Translations under genes and position numbers: made by a program
In this document: positions 8,363 to 15,545 of the stretch, piece by piece
Position numbering within the stretch: the stretch's first letter is position 1
Layout of the letters: each line of letters starts with the position of its first letter
Notes under the pieces: generated by a model
Databases searched by the model: none
Told to the model about the DNA's origin: nothing
The model's input: only the letters and a program-made list of their open reading frames with translations
Assembly: GCA_944387145.1 (NCBI GenBank)
Contig: CALXDU010000007.1
Coordinates: 1-44,394 of the forward strand
Length of the DNA stretch: 44,394 nucleotides
DNA from: an uncultured Oscillospiraceae bacterium
GTDB taxonomy: Bacteria > Bacillota > Clostridia > Oscillospirales > Oscillospiraceae
Reading direction: 5' to 3'

Positions 8363-8391
8363 ATACTACCACATCAATCCCCGTTTGTCAA
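8363..8391 (-). promoter_or_regulatory. Promoter of the amino acid importer operon
   Basis: On the minus strand -35 TTGACA (8386-8391), 17-bp spacer, -10 TAGTAT (8363-8368). Confidence 0.75.
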
Positions 8392-8420
8392 TGGCAAAAA
8401 TTTCTTTTACGCATTCCCTC

Positions 8421-8462
8421 TTGACAAACTGTTATAACTGTATATAATAATGATATACAGTT
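8421..8462 (+). promoter_or_regulatory. Promoter and operator of the GntR-ABC operon
   Basis: -35 TTGACA (8421-8426), 16-bp spacer, -10 TATAAT (8443-8448). A perfect inverted repeat with 10-bp arms AACTGTATAT (8436-8445) and ATATACAGTT (8453-8462), 7 bp apart, covers the -10 and start site. The position fits autorepression by the GntR protein encoded next. Confidence 0.8.
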
Positions 8463-8480
8463 AAGAAACGAGGTGAGCAG

Positions 8481-8858
8481 GTGCATATCCTGATTGATAA
8501 CAAAAGCGGGACGCCAATTTACGACCAGATCTATTCCCAGATCAAGGCCCAGATTATCAGCGGGCAATTGCAGGAAAATGAGATGCTTCCCTCCATCCGG
8601 GGACTGGCAAAAGATCTGCGAATCAGCTTCATCACCACCAAGCGGGCCTATGACGAACTGGAAAAAGAAGGATTTCTCTACACCATTCCAGCAAAAGGCT
8701 GCTATGTGGCACCGAAAAATGTGGAACTGCTTCGGGAAGAAACCCTCAAGAAAATTGAAGATCACATTGATCAGATTCTGAAATTGGCCGCTTCCTGCAA
8801 TCTGAGCAAAGACGATATCGTATCCATGATTCTGTTCGCAATGGAGGGACAAGAATGA
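8481..8858 (+). CDS. GntR-family (YtrA-like) transcriptional regulator
   Basis: A 125-aa protein: N-terminal winged helix (PIYDQIYSQIKAQIISGQL...LPSIRGLAKDL...TTKRAYDELEKEGFL) followed by a short helical tail, the layout of the YtrA subfamily that lacks a large ligand domain. Members repress ABC transporter operons and often respond to cell-wall-active compounds. Start is GTG at 8481 with GAGGTGA upstream. Its stop overlaps the ATPase start by 4 bp (ATGA), showing translational coupling. The palindrome at 8436-8462 is its probable operator. What releases it is unknown. Confidence 0.9.
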   Translation: MHILIDNKSGTPIYDQIYSQIKAQIISGQLQENEMLPSIRGLAKDLRISFITTKRAYDELEKEGFLYTIPAKGCYVAPKNVELLREETLKKIEDHIDQILKLAASCNLSKDDIVSMILFAMEGQE

Positions 8859-9697
8859 ACGCCATCGAAATTAAAAATCTGACCAAAACCTTCCCCGGAT
8901 TTACCCTGAACAATCTGAATCTGACCCTGCCCGGCGGGTGCATTCTGGGCCTGATCGGCGAAAACGGCGCCGGAAAAAGCACCACCATCAAGCTGATTCT
9001 GGATATTATCCATAAAGACAGCGGCAGCATCACCATTCTGGGCCGGGACAATACGGAGAATATCCGGCTGACCAAGGAAGAAGTGGGGGTTGTAATGGAC
9101 GAAATCGGCCTTCCCGAATGCCTGACGGCAAAACAGATTGGCAACGTCATGGCCCATATATTCCGGAACTGGGATACCTCTACTTACCAAGCCCTGGTTC
9201 AGCGAATGGATTTGCCGGAGAAGAAACCTTTTAAGGATTATTCCCGGGGCATGAAAATGAAGCTGGGCATCGCCATTGCCCTGTCCCATCACTGCAAACT
9301 TCTGCTGCTGGACGAAGCCACCAGCGGACTGGACCCGGTGGTTCGGGATGATGTGGTGGAAATGCTCAGCGAGTTTACCCGGGACGAAAGCCACTCCATT
9401 CTGATTTCCTCCCACATTGTCAGTGATCTGGAGAAGCTGTGCGACTATATCGCGTTTTTGCACAAGGGGAAGCTGCTTCTGTGGGAAGAAAAGGATGTGC
9501 TGCTGGCAGAGTACGGAGTGATTCACTGCACGCCGGAGCAGCTGCAAAGCATTGCTCCGGAGGCAATCAAACACAAGAAAGAATCCCCTTACGGCGTAGA
9601 AGCCCTGGTGCTGCGAAGCCGGGTGCCCAGCGATCTGCATATCAGTCCCATTAGCATTGAAGAACTGTTTGTCTACATGGTAAAGGAGGCCCGGTAA
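8855..9697 (+). CDS. ABC transporter ATP-binding protein (GntR-linked)
   Basis: A 280-aa ATPase. Walker A GENGAGKSTT (about 35-44), signature variant YSRGMKMKLGIAIAL and Walker B LLLLDEATSGLDP are present. The YSRGMKMK signature is typical of ABC-2 type exporters of the YtrB/BcrA group. It probably pairs with the membrane protein encoded 1 bp after its stop. Translationally coupled to the GntR gene. Export of an antibiotic, peptide or lipid-like substrate is a family-based guess. Confidence 0.9.
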   Translation: MNAIEIKNLTKTFPGFTLNNLNLTLPGGCILGLIGENGAGKSTTIKLILDIIHKDSGSITILGRDNTENIRLTKEEVGVVMDEIGLPECLTAKQIGNVMAHIFRNWDTSTYQALVQRMDLPEKKPFKDYSRGMKMKLGIAIALSHHCKLLLLDEATSGLDPVVRDDVVEMLSEFTRDESHSILISSHIVSDLEKLCDYIAFLHKGKLLLWEEKDVLLAEYGVIHCTPEQLQSIAPEAIKHKKESPYGVEALVLRSRVPSDLHISPISIEELFVYMVKEAR

Positions 9698-9698
9698 T

Positions 9699-10325
9699 AT
9701 GAAAGGACTGCTTCTGAAGGATTGGTACATGATAATGAAGTACTGCAAGGCCTATGTGCTCATCAGCCTGGTTTTCATTGGCGTTTCCATCATGGGCGAC
9801 GATAATTTCTTTTTCATCCTTTACCCCTGCATTTTGTCTGGTATGATTCCGGTCACCCTGCTGGGGTATGACGAGCGCAGCAAGTGGGATCAATACTGCG
9901 CCGCTCTGCCCTGCACCAAGGCGCAAATCGTTTCCGGAAAATACCTGATCGGCATGGCTGCTCAGATTGGTATGCTGGTGCTCAGCACTGTGGTGCAGGG
10001 TATCCGGATGCAGGTAAAAGGAACCTTCTCCTGGGAAAGCTTTGGCAGCATTCTGTCCATGCTGGCTGCCATTTCTTTCCTTGCCCCTGCCGTCAGCCTT
10101 CCGCCTATGTTCCGCTGGGGTACAGAAAAGGGGCGTATGGCGTACTACATCAGCGTGGGCCTGATTTGCGGCATCAGCGCCTTCCTTGTCAGCGTCTCCG
10201 GCATCACCGTGTTGGGCTCTCTTCCCAGCAGTACTGCGATGCTCCTGCTGGGGTTGGCTTCCTTGGTGGCTTATGGGATTTCCTGGTATCTTTCCATACT
10301 GTTTTACCAGAAAAGAGAAAGTTAA
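9699..10325 (+). CDS. ABC-2 type transporter permease
   Basis: A 208-aa membrane protein with about six hydrophobic segments, beginning MKGLLLKDWYMI, a start common in ABC-2 membrane subunits linked to GntR operons. It contains YDERSKWDQYCAALPCTKAQIVSGKYL, a conserved stretch of this permease type. It starts 1 bp after the ATPase stop; RBS AAAGGAGG lies within the end of the ATPase gene. It forms the transmembrane path for that ATPase; substrate unknown. Confidence 0.88.
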   Translation: MKGLLLKDWYMIMKYCKAYVLISLVFIGVSIMGDDNFFFILYPCILSGMIPVTLLGYDERSKWDQYCAALPCTKAQIVSGKYLIGMAAQIGMLVLSTVVQGIRMQVKGTFSWESFGSILSMLAAISFLAPAVSLPPMFRWGTEKGRMAYYISVGLICGISAFLVSVSGITVLGSLPSSTAMLLLGLASLVAYGISWYLSILFYQKRES

Positions 10326-10342
10326 CCATCCCCTTCCTGAAC

Positions 10343-10372
10343 AAAGCCGGGAATGTACATTCCCGGCTTTTT
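10343..10372 (+). terminator. Intrinsic terminator of the GntR-ABC operon
   Basis: A perfectly self-complementary stem (AAAGCCGGGAATGT and its complement, 10343-10370) followed by TT on the plus strand. Confidence 0.9.
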
Positions 10373-10415
10373 CTGCGCAAATTGTCATTTCCTACAGTCC
10401 CGTCACGCTCGCCAT

Positions 10416-10476
10416 GGACATTTTTTCATCAGCGACGGACATTTTTGTTGACATTTGCTTCTGAACGCGCTAGAAT
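10416..10476 (+). promoter_or_regulatory. cstA promoter with upstream direct repeats
   Basis: -35 TTGACA (10448-10453), 17-bp spacer, -10 TAGAAT (10471-10476). GGACATTTTT occurs at 10416-10425 and 10437-10446, 21 bp apart (two helix turns), and a third GACATTT starts at 10450 over the -35. Such phased direct repeats suggest an activator site. Confidence 0.65.
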
Positions 10477-10515
10477 GACAGCCGTTGTAACCAAACAAAA
10501 GAAAAGAGGAGAAGT

Positions 10516-12198
10516 ATGAACGGAATTCTTATGATGGTAATCGCTCTGGTAGTTCTCATCGGTGCTTACCTGGTCTACGGACGTTACCTCGCAAAAACCT
10601 GGGGTGTTGACCCCAAAGCCAAAACTCCCGCCTACGAGCTGGAGGACGGTGTGGACTACGTCCCCGCCGACACCAACGTGGTCTTTGGCCATCAGTTTGC
10701 ATCCATTGCCGGTGCCGGTCCCATCAACGGACCCATCCAGGCGGCAATCTTCGGCTGGCTGCCTGTGCTGCTGTGGATTCTGATTGGCGGCGTGTTCTTC
10801 GGTGCTGTACAGGACTTTGCTTCCATGTACGCTTCCGTCAAGAACAAGGGCCGCACCATCGGCTACATCATCGAAGCCTACATCGGCAAGCTGGGCAAGA
10901 AGCTGTTCCTGCTGTTCTGCTGGCTGTTCTGTATCCTGGTAGTTGCCGCCTTTGCAGACGTGGTTGCCGGTACCTTTAACGGCTTTAATCCCGATCAGAG
11001 TCTGAACACTGCCAACGGCGCTGTGGCTACCACCTCCATGCTGTTCATTGTGGAAGCGGTTGCTCTGGGCATGATTCTGAAGTACGGCAAGCTGAACAAG
11101 TGGGTCAATACCGGTATCGCCATTGCATTCCTGGTAGTTGCTGTGGCACTGGGCCTGGCAATGCCCATGTACCTGTCTCTGAACACCTGGCACATTCTGG
11201 TATTCCTGTACATCATGGTGGCCAGCATTGTTCCTGTCTGGTCCCTGCTGCAGCCTCGGGACTATCTGAACAGCTACCTGCTGATTTTCATGATTATTGC
11301 CGCCATTGTGGGTGTGTTTGTTGCCAACCCCAGCTGCAATCTGGAAGCTTTTGTTGCCTTTAATGTGGGTGGACAGTATCTGTTCCCCATCCTGTTTGTT
11401 ACCATCGCCTGCGGCGCTGTGTCCGGCTTCCATTCTCTGGTTTCTTCCGGCACCGCTTCCAAGCAGATCAAGAACGAGCGGAACATGCTGCCGGTTTCCT
11501 TCGGCGCTATGCTGATGGAGAGCATGCTGGCTGTGATTTCCTTGATTGCCGTTTCTTCCTTCGCTTCCGGCGAAGCAGCAGCTCAGGGTCTGAACACCCC
11601 TGCTCAGGTCTTTGCAGGTGCTATCGCCAACTTCCTGCAGGTGGTGGGACTGCCCTACAATCTGGTGTTTACCTTGATTAACCTGGCTGTGTCCGCCTTT
11701 GCCCTGACCTCTCTGGACTCTGTGGCCCGTGTTGGCCGGCTGTCCTTCCAGGAGTTCTGGATGGAGGATGGCATGGATGAAAAGTCCATGAATCCCTTCC
11801 TGAAGCTGATGACCAACAAGGTTTTCGCCACTGTGATTACCCTGGTGCTGGCTTATCTGCTGGCTAAGGTCGGCTACAAGGAAATCTGGCCTCTGTTCGG
11901 CTCTGCCAACCAGCTGCTGAGCGTGCTGGCACTGGTGGCCTGCGCTGTATTCCTCAAGCGCACCAAGCGCAAGGGATTCATGCTGTGGATTCCCATGTTC
12001 TTCATGATGGCCGTTACCTTCACTGCTCTGGCTATGACCATCTACAGTCTGTCCGGCGCTCTGGTCACCACCGGTCTGACTCTGGGCAATACGCTGCAGC
12101 TGATCTTCGCTGTTCTGCTGCTGATCCTGGGCGTTCTGGTTGCCATTCAGGGTACCCAGAAGCTCTTCGGAAAGCAGACGGAAGAAGCTGCCACATAA
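10516..12198 (+). CDS. cstA: CstA-family carbon starvation / pyruvate-peptide transporter
   Basis: A 560-aa polytopic membrane protein with around 14 hydrophobic segments. The CstA motif GHQFASIAGAGPINGPIQAA (about 58-77) and the downstream QDFASMYASVKNKGRTIG are clear. The short form, without the long C-terminal extension of E. coli CstA (about 700 aa), is usual in Firmicutes. Characterised relatives (CstA, BtsT) import pyruvate or peptides with protons. RBS AGAGGAG precedes ATG 10516. Codon use is strongly biased to GCC, CTG and AAG, which suggests high expression. It is convergent with an lrgAB operon, another family tied to pyruvate transport. Confidence 0.9.
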   Translation: MNGILMMVIALVVLIGAYLVYGRYLAKTWGVDPKAKTPAYELEDGVDYVPADTNVVFGHQFASIAGAGPINGPIQAAIFGWLPVLLWILIGGVFFGAVQDFASMYASVKNKGRTIGYIIEAYIGKLGKKLFLLFCWLFCILVVAAFADVVAGTFNGFNPDQSLNTANGAVATTSMLFIVEAVALGMILKYGKLNKWVNTGIAIAFLVVAVALGLAMPMYLSLNTWHILVFLYIMVASIVPVWSLLQPRDYLNSYLLIFMIIAAIVGVFVANPSCNLEAFVAFNVGGQYLFPILFVTIACGAVSGFHSLVSSGTASKQIKNERNMLPVSFGAMLMESMLAVISLIAVSSFASGEAAAQGLNTPAQVFAGAIANFLQVVGLPYNLVFTLINLAVSAFALTSLDSVARVGRLSFQEFWMEDGMDEKSMNPFLKLMTNKVFATVITLVLAYLLAKVGYKEIWPLFGSANQLLSVLALVACAVFLKRTKRKGFMLWIPMFFMMAVTFTALAMTIYSLSGALVTTGLTLGNTLQLIFAVLLLILGVLVAIQGTQKLFGKQTEEAAT

Positions 12199-12212
12199 CA
12201 AAATACAAAATT

Positions 12213-12240
12213 ATCCCCGGATTCTGATGAATCCGGGGAT
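12213..12240. terminator. Bidirectional terminator between cstA and lrgB
   Basis: A perfect 11-bp stem (ATCCCCGGATT, 12213-12223, with 12230-12240) and 6-nt loop, with GTTTTGTTTT following on the plus strand and AATTTTGT on the minus strand. Confidence 0.88.
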
Positions 12241-12248
12241 GTTTTGTT

Positions 12249-12929
12249 TTACAGAATCAGAAGGGAAAGCAGTACGGTAATCATCCCGCAGATACCGATG
12301 GCAAGGCCGCTCATGGCACCCTCTACCTCTCCCAATTCGATTGCCTTGGAGGTGCCCATGGCATGGCTGGATGCTCCGATGGCCAGGCCCGCGGCTACCG
12401 GGTCGGAAACCCGGAACAGGCGAATCAGCAGCGGCGCCACAATGCTGCCCAGGATGCCCGTGAAAATCACCGCAACCACCGTAATCGGCACCACGCCTCC
12501 GGCAGATTCGGCCACACTGACGGCGATGGGCGTGGTCACGGATTTGGGAAGCAGGGACACCTGCAGGCTCTCGTCCAGATGAAACAGTCGGCACATGGCA
12601 TACACGCTGGCCATGGATGCTCCGGAGCCAGCGGTGCAGCCAACCAGAATCGGCAGCCAATACTGCTTCAAAATGGCAAGCTTACTATATACCGCAACTG
12701 CCAGACAGGCCGTTGCCGGGGCCAGGAACATATTGATAATCTCGCCGCCCACGTTGTACGCTTCGTATGGAATCTTGAACAGGAGCAGAATGGCCGCAAC
12801 CAACACAATCGCCACAATCAGAGGATTGCAAAGGGGCGTTTTCCATTTCTGATGGAGTTTTACGCCAATTCCAAAGGCCAGAATACTCAGCGCAATGCCA
12901 AAATAAGGCGAATATACAATCTCTTCCAT
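12249..12929 (-). CDS. lrgB: LrgB/CidB-family membrane protein
   Basis: A 226-aa polytopic membrane protein. Family landmarks are SVTTPIAVSVAESAGG and the C-terminal GASSHAMGTSKAIELGEVEGA. LrgAB was first linked to autolysis control; in Bacillus subtilis (PftAB) and Streptococcus mutans the pair moves pyruvate. The start ATG 12927-12929 shares one base with the lrgA stop (TGATG), so translation is coupled; an upstream in-frame extension lies inside lrgA and is rejected. Last gene of a three-gene operon. Confidence 0.92.
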   Translation of the reverse strand: MEEIVYSPYFGIALSILAFGIGVKLHQKWKTPLCNPLIVAIVLVAAILLLFKIPYEAYNVGGEIINMFLAPATACLAVAVYSKLAILKQYWLPILVGCTAGSGASMASVYAMCRLFHLDESLQVSLLPKSVTTPIAVSVAESAGGVVPITVVAVIFTGILGSIVAPLLIRLFRVSDPVAAGLAIGASSHAMGTSKAIELGEVEGAMSGLAIGICGMITVLLSLLIL

Positions 12930-13309
12930 CAGCAGTGCTCCTTCTCTTTCTTCTGAGCTTTCTTGTTCAGCAGATGCATGGTGCATTTGACGCTCCAGGC
13001 TGTCACCCCAAAGGTAATTACAGTGGATACGGTGCAGATAATCACCAGCTGCACTGCTGTGCTTTTCAGAATATCAAAATAGTTGATAATGCTGACTCCC
13101 GCCGGGACAAAGAAAAATGCCATATTGCTCAGCAGAAAGTCCGCTTTTTCCTGAATATGTCCGATTTTCAAGATTCCGGTCAGTAGGCAGAGCAACAGCA
13201 GAACCATGCTGATGACGCTGGCGGGAAATGTAAAGGGAAGCAGCTTTTCTATCACCTGGCTGATCCAGCAGATGGAAAAGACGATTCCAACCTGTTTGAT
13301 GATTTTCAA
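12929..13309 (-). CDS. lrgA: LrgA/CidA-family membrane protein
   Basis: A 126-aa holin-like membrane protein with four hydrophobic segments. The family pattern is seen in FTFPASVISMVLLLLCLL and FFFVPAGVSIINY. It works with LrgB. Start: a TTG at 13307-13309 gives an N-terminus (LKIIKQVGIVF) of normal length, with AAAGGA and GAGG just upstream; the ATG at 13405 would overlap the zinc-ribbon gene and add 32 unlikely residues. Partner gene follows with a 1-base overlap. Confidence 0.9.
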   Translation of the reverse strand: MKIIKQVGIVFSICWISQVIEKLLPFTFPASVISMVLLLLCLLTGILKIGHIQEKADFLLSNMAFFFVPAGVSIINYFDILKSTAVQLVIICTVSTVITFGVTAWSVKCTMHLLNKKAQKKEKEHC

Positions 13310-13337
13310 ATTCCTCGATCCTTTCTCTATGGGATTC

Positions 13338-13541
13338 TCAGTCCTGTTCGTACTCTTCCGCAAAACTTCCGGCGGGCAGAACATTGCCGCAGGTGCAAGT
13401 CTCATCGGAAACCAGCGTACCCGTCTGGCCGGGAGCGCCGCCCATTTTTACAAAGATTTCAACCCATTGCCCACATTTGGGGCATTTCACTTCCATCAGT
13501 CTGGGGGTATGCTTTCCCTCATGGCATCCATCCAGTACCAT
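13338..13541 (-). CDS. Small zinc-ribbon protein
   Basis: A 67-aa protein with five cysteines: CHEGK near the start, CPKCG (20-24) and CTCG (49-52). The two knuckles CxxC and CxC suggest a single zinc ribbon. No known function is recognised. It starts at ATG 13539-13541 with a strong GGAGGAGA, after its own promoter, and its stop is 28 bp before lrgA, so it is the first gene of the lrgA-lrgB operon. A role as a metal or redox accessory of LrgAB is only a guess from position. Confidence 0.7.
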   Translation of the reverse strand: MVLDGCHEGKHTPRLMEVKCPKCGQWVEIFVKMGGAPGQTGTLVSDETCTCGNVLPAGSFAEEYEQD

Positions 13542-13578
13542 GTTCTCTCCTCCTATTCACGTTGGGACGTATCTTATT

Positions 13579-13617
13579 TCAGCATGCTGATTATAGCACA
13601 AGTTTTTCCATTTACAA
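13579..13617 (-). promoter_or_regulatory. Promoter and palindrome of the zinc-ribbon/lrgAB operon
   Basis: On the minus strand -35 TTGTAA (13612-13617), 16-bp spacer ending in TGC, -10 TATAAT (13590-13595), an extended -10 form. The 12-bp perfect palindrome TCAGCATGCTGA (13579-13590) abuts the -10 on its downstream side and is a candidate operator. Confidence 0.7.
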
Positions 13618-13674
13618 TTCCATTTTGAACATCCGGGAAAATTTTTCAGTAACCAGCTTCCCTTGTTGACGCAA

Positions 13675-13704
13675 AACAGGCTCCAAGGGAACTTGGAGCC
13701 TGTT
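13675..13704 (-). terminator. Terminator of the DUF4317 gene
   Basis: A perfect 13-bp stem (13675-13687 with 13692-13704) with loop GGAA. The minus strand continues TTGCG after AACAGGCTCC...CCTGTT, giving a short T run. Confidence 0.8.
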
Positions 13705-13716
13705 GTTTATCCGCAG

Positions 13717-14874
13717 TTATACCGTTGCAGCTTCCGTCTGGGAGTCCTGGATGTGGATATTGACGCCGTTGACTTCCACTTCCTCGTCTGCGCAAATCAT
13801 GATGTATTTCACGCCGCCGATGACCCGGGTCTCGATCAAGTCGCTTCTGGCAGGGTCCACTTTGATGACCACGTCCGGAGTTTTCAGCTCAAAGTGCTTG
13901 TTATCGATGATGTTCTTCGGATGCAGGTCGGCTTCAAATCCGAAAACCTCGTCATAGTCCACGCTGAACTTGGCCACATGCTCTTCGGAAACCCCGCAGG
14001 AGGACAGGACTTCCTTCACGTCCTCTTTGCTGATGAGCAGAGGTTCCGGTACCTTGCTCTCTTTATGCAGTTCAATCCGCTGGCAAATCTGGTCATGCAC
14101 CGTCTGCACCACATCCAGGCTGCATTCTTCCCCAAGGGAGGTGGTCAGCAGGGCCTCAAAGGACTTCTTCTGCTCCGCTGCCGGCTGGGGTACCGGGGTA
14201 TTGAAGATTGCCTCAATCAGAGCATCTTGAGATCCTTTGGTATCGTGGGTATAGTACAGGGCGTTGTAGATATTGGTGGAGCGGTTATCAAAGGCCGGGA
14301 ACAAAAAGCCCAGGGCCGGAGCGGAGACCATCTGATTCATGGCGCCGTCATGGAACACCTTTTCCTCGGGAATGTAGTGCAGATTGGCCTTGGTCTGCTT
14401 CACCGGGCAAATGCAGCATAGCAGGAAGCGGTAAACTTCCTCCGAGCTGTCCTTCTGGAAGCTGTCGTCCTTGGACTTAAAGGGCACGTCATAGCTGTCG
14501 CAGCCCAGCAGAATCAGGTAATTTCCTTCCAAAACCACAGAATCGATGATTTTCTGGTAAAATTCCAGACGCTTTTCCTCGTCTTCCAGGCGGGATTCCC
14601 GCAGAGCCATCAGCAGCTTGTGCTCCGGGCTGTCGGCAACCTGGGAGGTTTTGAAGGTAATGTCAATCAGATTCTTTCCCAGGGAACCGGACAGGCTCCG
14701 GCGCAGCAGGGCAAAATATTTGTCCGACTCATTTTCCGGCATCATGCCAACAGACTGCTTGAACTCGGAAATAATCTCCTTGTTGTCATTTACATAGCAT
14801 CCATAGATATGGGTAATATTGCTGCGGTCCCGGCGCAAATGCCGGCGGACTTCGCTGATTTCCTTATCAATCAT
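13717..14874 (-). CDS. DUF4317 domain-containing protein
   Basis: A 385-aa soluble protein matching the DUF4317 family common in gut Clostridia, seen from the N-terminus IDKEISEVRRHLRRDRSNIT and the later HIYGCYVNDNKEIISEF. No catalytic motif is recognised and the family has no known function. No signal peptide or membrane segment is seen, so it is cytoplasmic. Start: ATG 14872-14874 with GCGAGG about 8 bases upstream; an in-frame start at 14898 lies over the RBS. Single-gene unit between two terminators. Confidence 0.8.
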   Translation of the reverse strand: MIDKEISEVRRHLRRDRSNITHIYGCYVNDNKEIISEFKQSVGMMPENESDKYFALLRRSLSGSLGKNLIDITFKTSQVADSPEHKLLMALRESRLEDEEKRLEFYQKIIDSVVLEGNYLILLGCDSYDVPFKSKDDSFQKDSSEEVYRFLLCCICPVKQTKANLHYIPEEKVFHDGAMNQMVSAPALGFLFPAFDNRSTNIYNALYYTHDTKGSQDALIEAIFNTPVPQPAAEQKKSFEALLTTSLGEECSLDVVQTVHDQICQRIELHKESKVPEPLLISKEDVKEVLSSCGVSEEHVAKFSVDYDEVFGFEADLHPKNIIDNKHFELKTPDVVIKVDPARSDLIETRVIGGVKYIMICADEEVEVNGVNIHIQDSQTEAATV

Positions 14875-14909
14875 GGTATAACCTCGCAGTTTCTTCAAAG
14901 TGCCAGTGC

Positions 14910-14918
14910 ATTATACCA
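14910..14918 (-). promoter_or_regulatory. Extended -10 promoter of the DUF4317 gene
   Basis: TGG-TATAAT on the minus strand (TATAAT at 14910-14915). The -35 region, 17 bp upstream, is poor (TGGATT). Confidence 0.5.
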
Positions 14919-14970
14919 CAATCACCGGAAAAAATCCAGTAGAAAACGCCGCATCCCCTCCACAGGAAAA

Positions 14971-15005
14971 ACCACGCCGCCCTGGCTTTTCCAAGGCGGC
15001 GTGGT
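14971..15005 (-). terminator. Terminator of the nine-gene operon ending in pgsA
   Basis: An 11-bp stem ACCACGCCGCC/GGCGGCGTGGT (14971-14981 with 14995-15005), followed on the minus strand by TTTT. Confidence 0.85.
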
Positions 15006-15014
15006 ATGTAAGGT

Positions 15015-15545
15015 TTAGCTCCACAGACATTTCCAGTTCTGGATAAAATATTCCGTTCCGGAGTACACCGTGGTCAGCACGATCACCGCAATAACCACCC
15101 AGTTGAGCACTTCAATGCCCGGAATTGCCATCATAATGCACAGACCAACCATGGTGCTGGCGGTTTTGACCTTTCCGCTCCATCCGGCTGCAATCACATT
15201 GCCCTTCTGCACTGCAATCAGGCGCAGACCGGTAACGGCAAACTCTCGGGTCAGCACAATCATCAGTGCCCAGGCAGGAAACACGCCCCACTCACAGTAC
15301 ATGGCCATGGCCGAAATTACCAGCAGCTTGTCCGCCAGGGGGTCCAGGAACTTACCAAAGTCCGTGGTCTGCCCATAATGCCGGGCAATATATCCGTCGA
15401 TAAAGTCTGTCAGGCTGGCAACCAGGAACACTGCCAGCGCCAGATACATCCACGGGCCGCTTTTGCCCCCGGAAAGATACATGCATACCATATAAAATGG
15501 AATCAGGACCACTCGAATCAGTGTGATTTTTGATGCGGTTGTCAC
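15015..15545 (-). CDS. pgsA: CDP-diacylglycerol-glycerol-3-phosphate 3-phosphatidyltransferase
   Basis: A 176-aa membrane enzyme that makes phosphatidylglycerol phosphate, first committed step to phosphatidylglycerol. The CDP-alcohol phosphotransferase motif DG-x2-AR-x8-G-x3-D-x3-D is complete (DGYIARHYGQTTDFG then KFLDPLAD). About five hydrophobic segments. Start: GTG 15543-15545, with GAGGAGGTAG upstream, overlapping the rimO stop by 4 bp. Last gene of the long operon. Neighbouring pgsA, rimO and recA is a familiar Firmicutes order. Confidence 0.93.
   Translation of the reverse strand: MTTASKITLIRVVLIPFYMVCMYLSGGKSGPWMYLALAVFLVASLTDFIDGYIARHYGQTTDFGKFLDPLADKLLVISAMAMYCEWGVFPAWALMIVLTREFAVTGLRLIAVQKGNVIAAGWSGKVKTASTMVGLCIMMAIPGIEVLNWVVIAVIVLTTVYSGTEYFIQNWKCLWS

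Noticed and set aside
10429-12201. 590-codon open frame on the minus strand
   Set aside because: Antisense to cstA; a Gln/His/Gly-rich translation typical of the complement of a GC-biased membrane protein gene.
12930-12986. Longer LrgB with 19 extra N-terminal residues
   Set aside because: The extension lies inside lrgA and is polar; the coupled ATG at 12929 gives the normal N-terminus.
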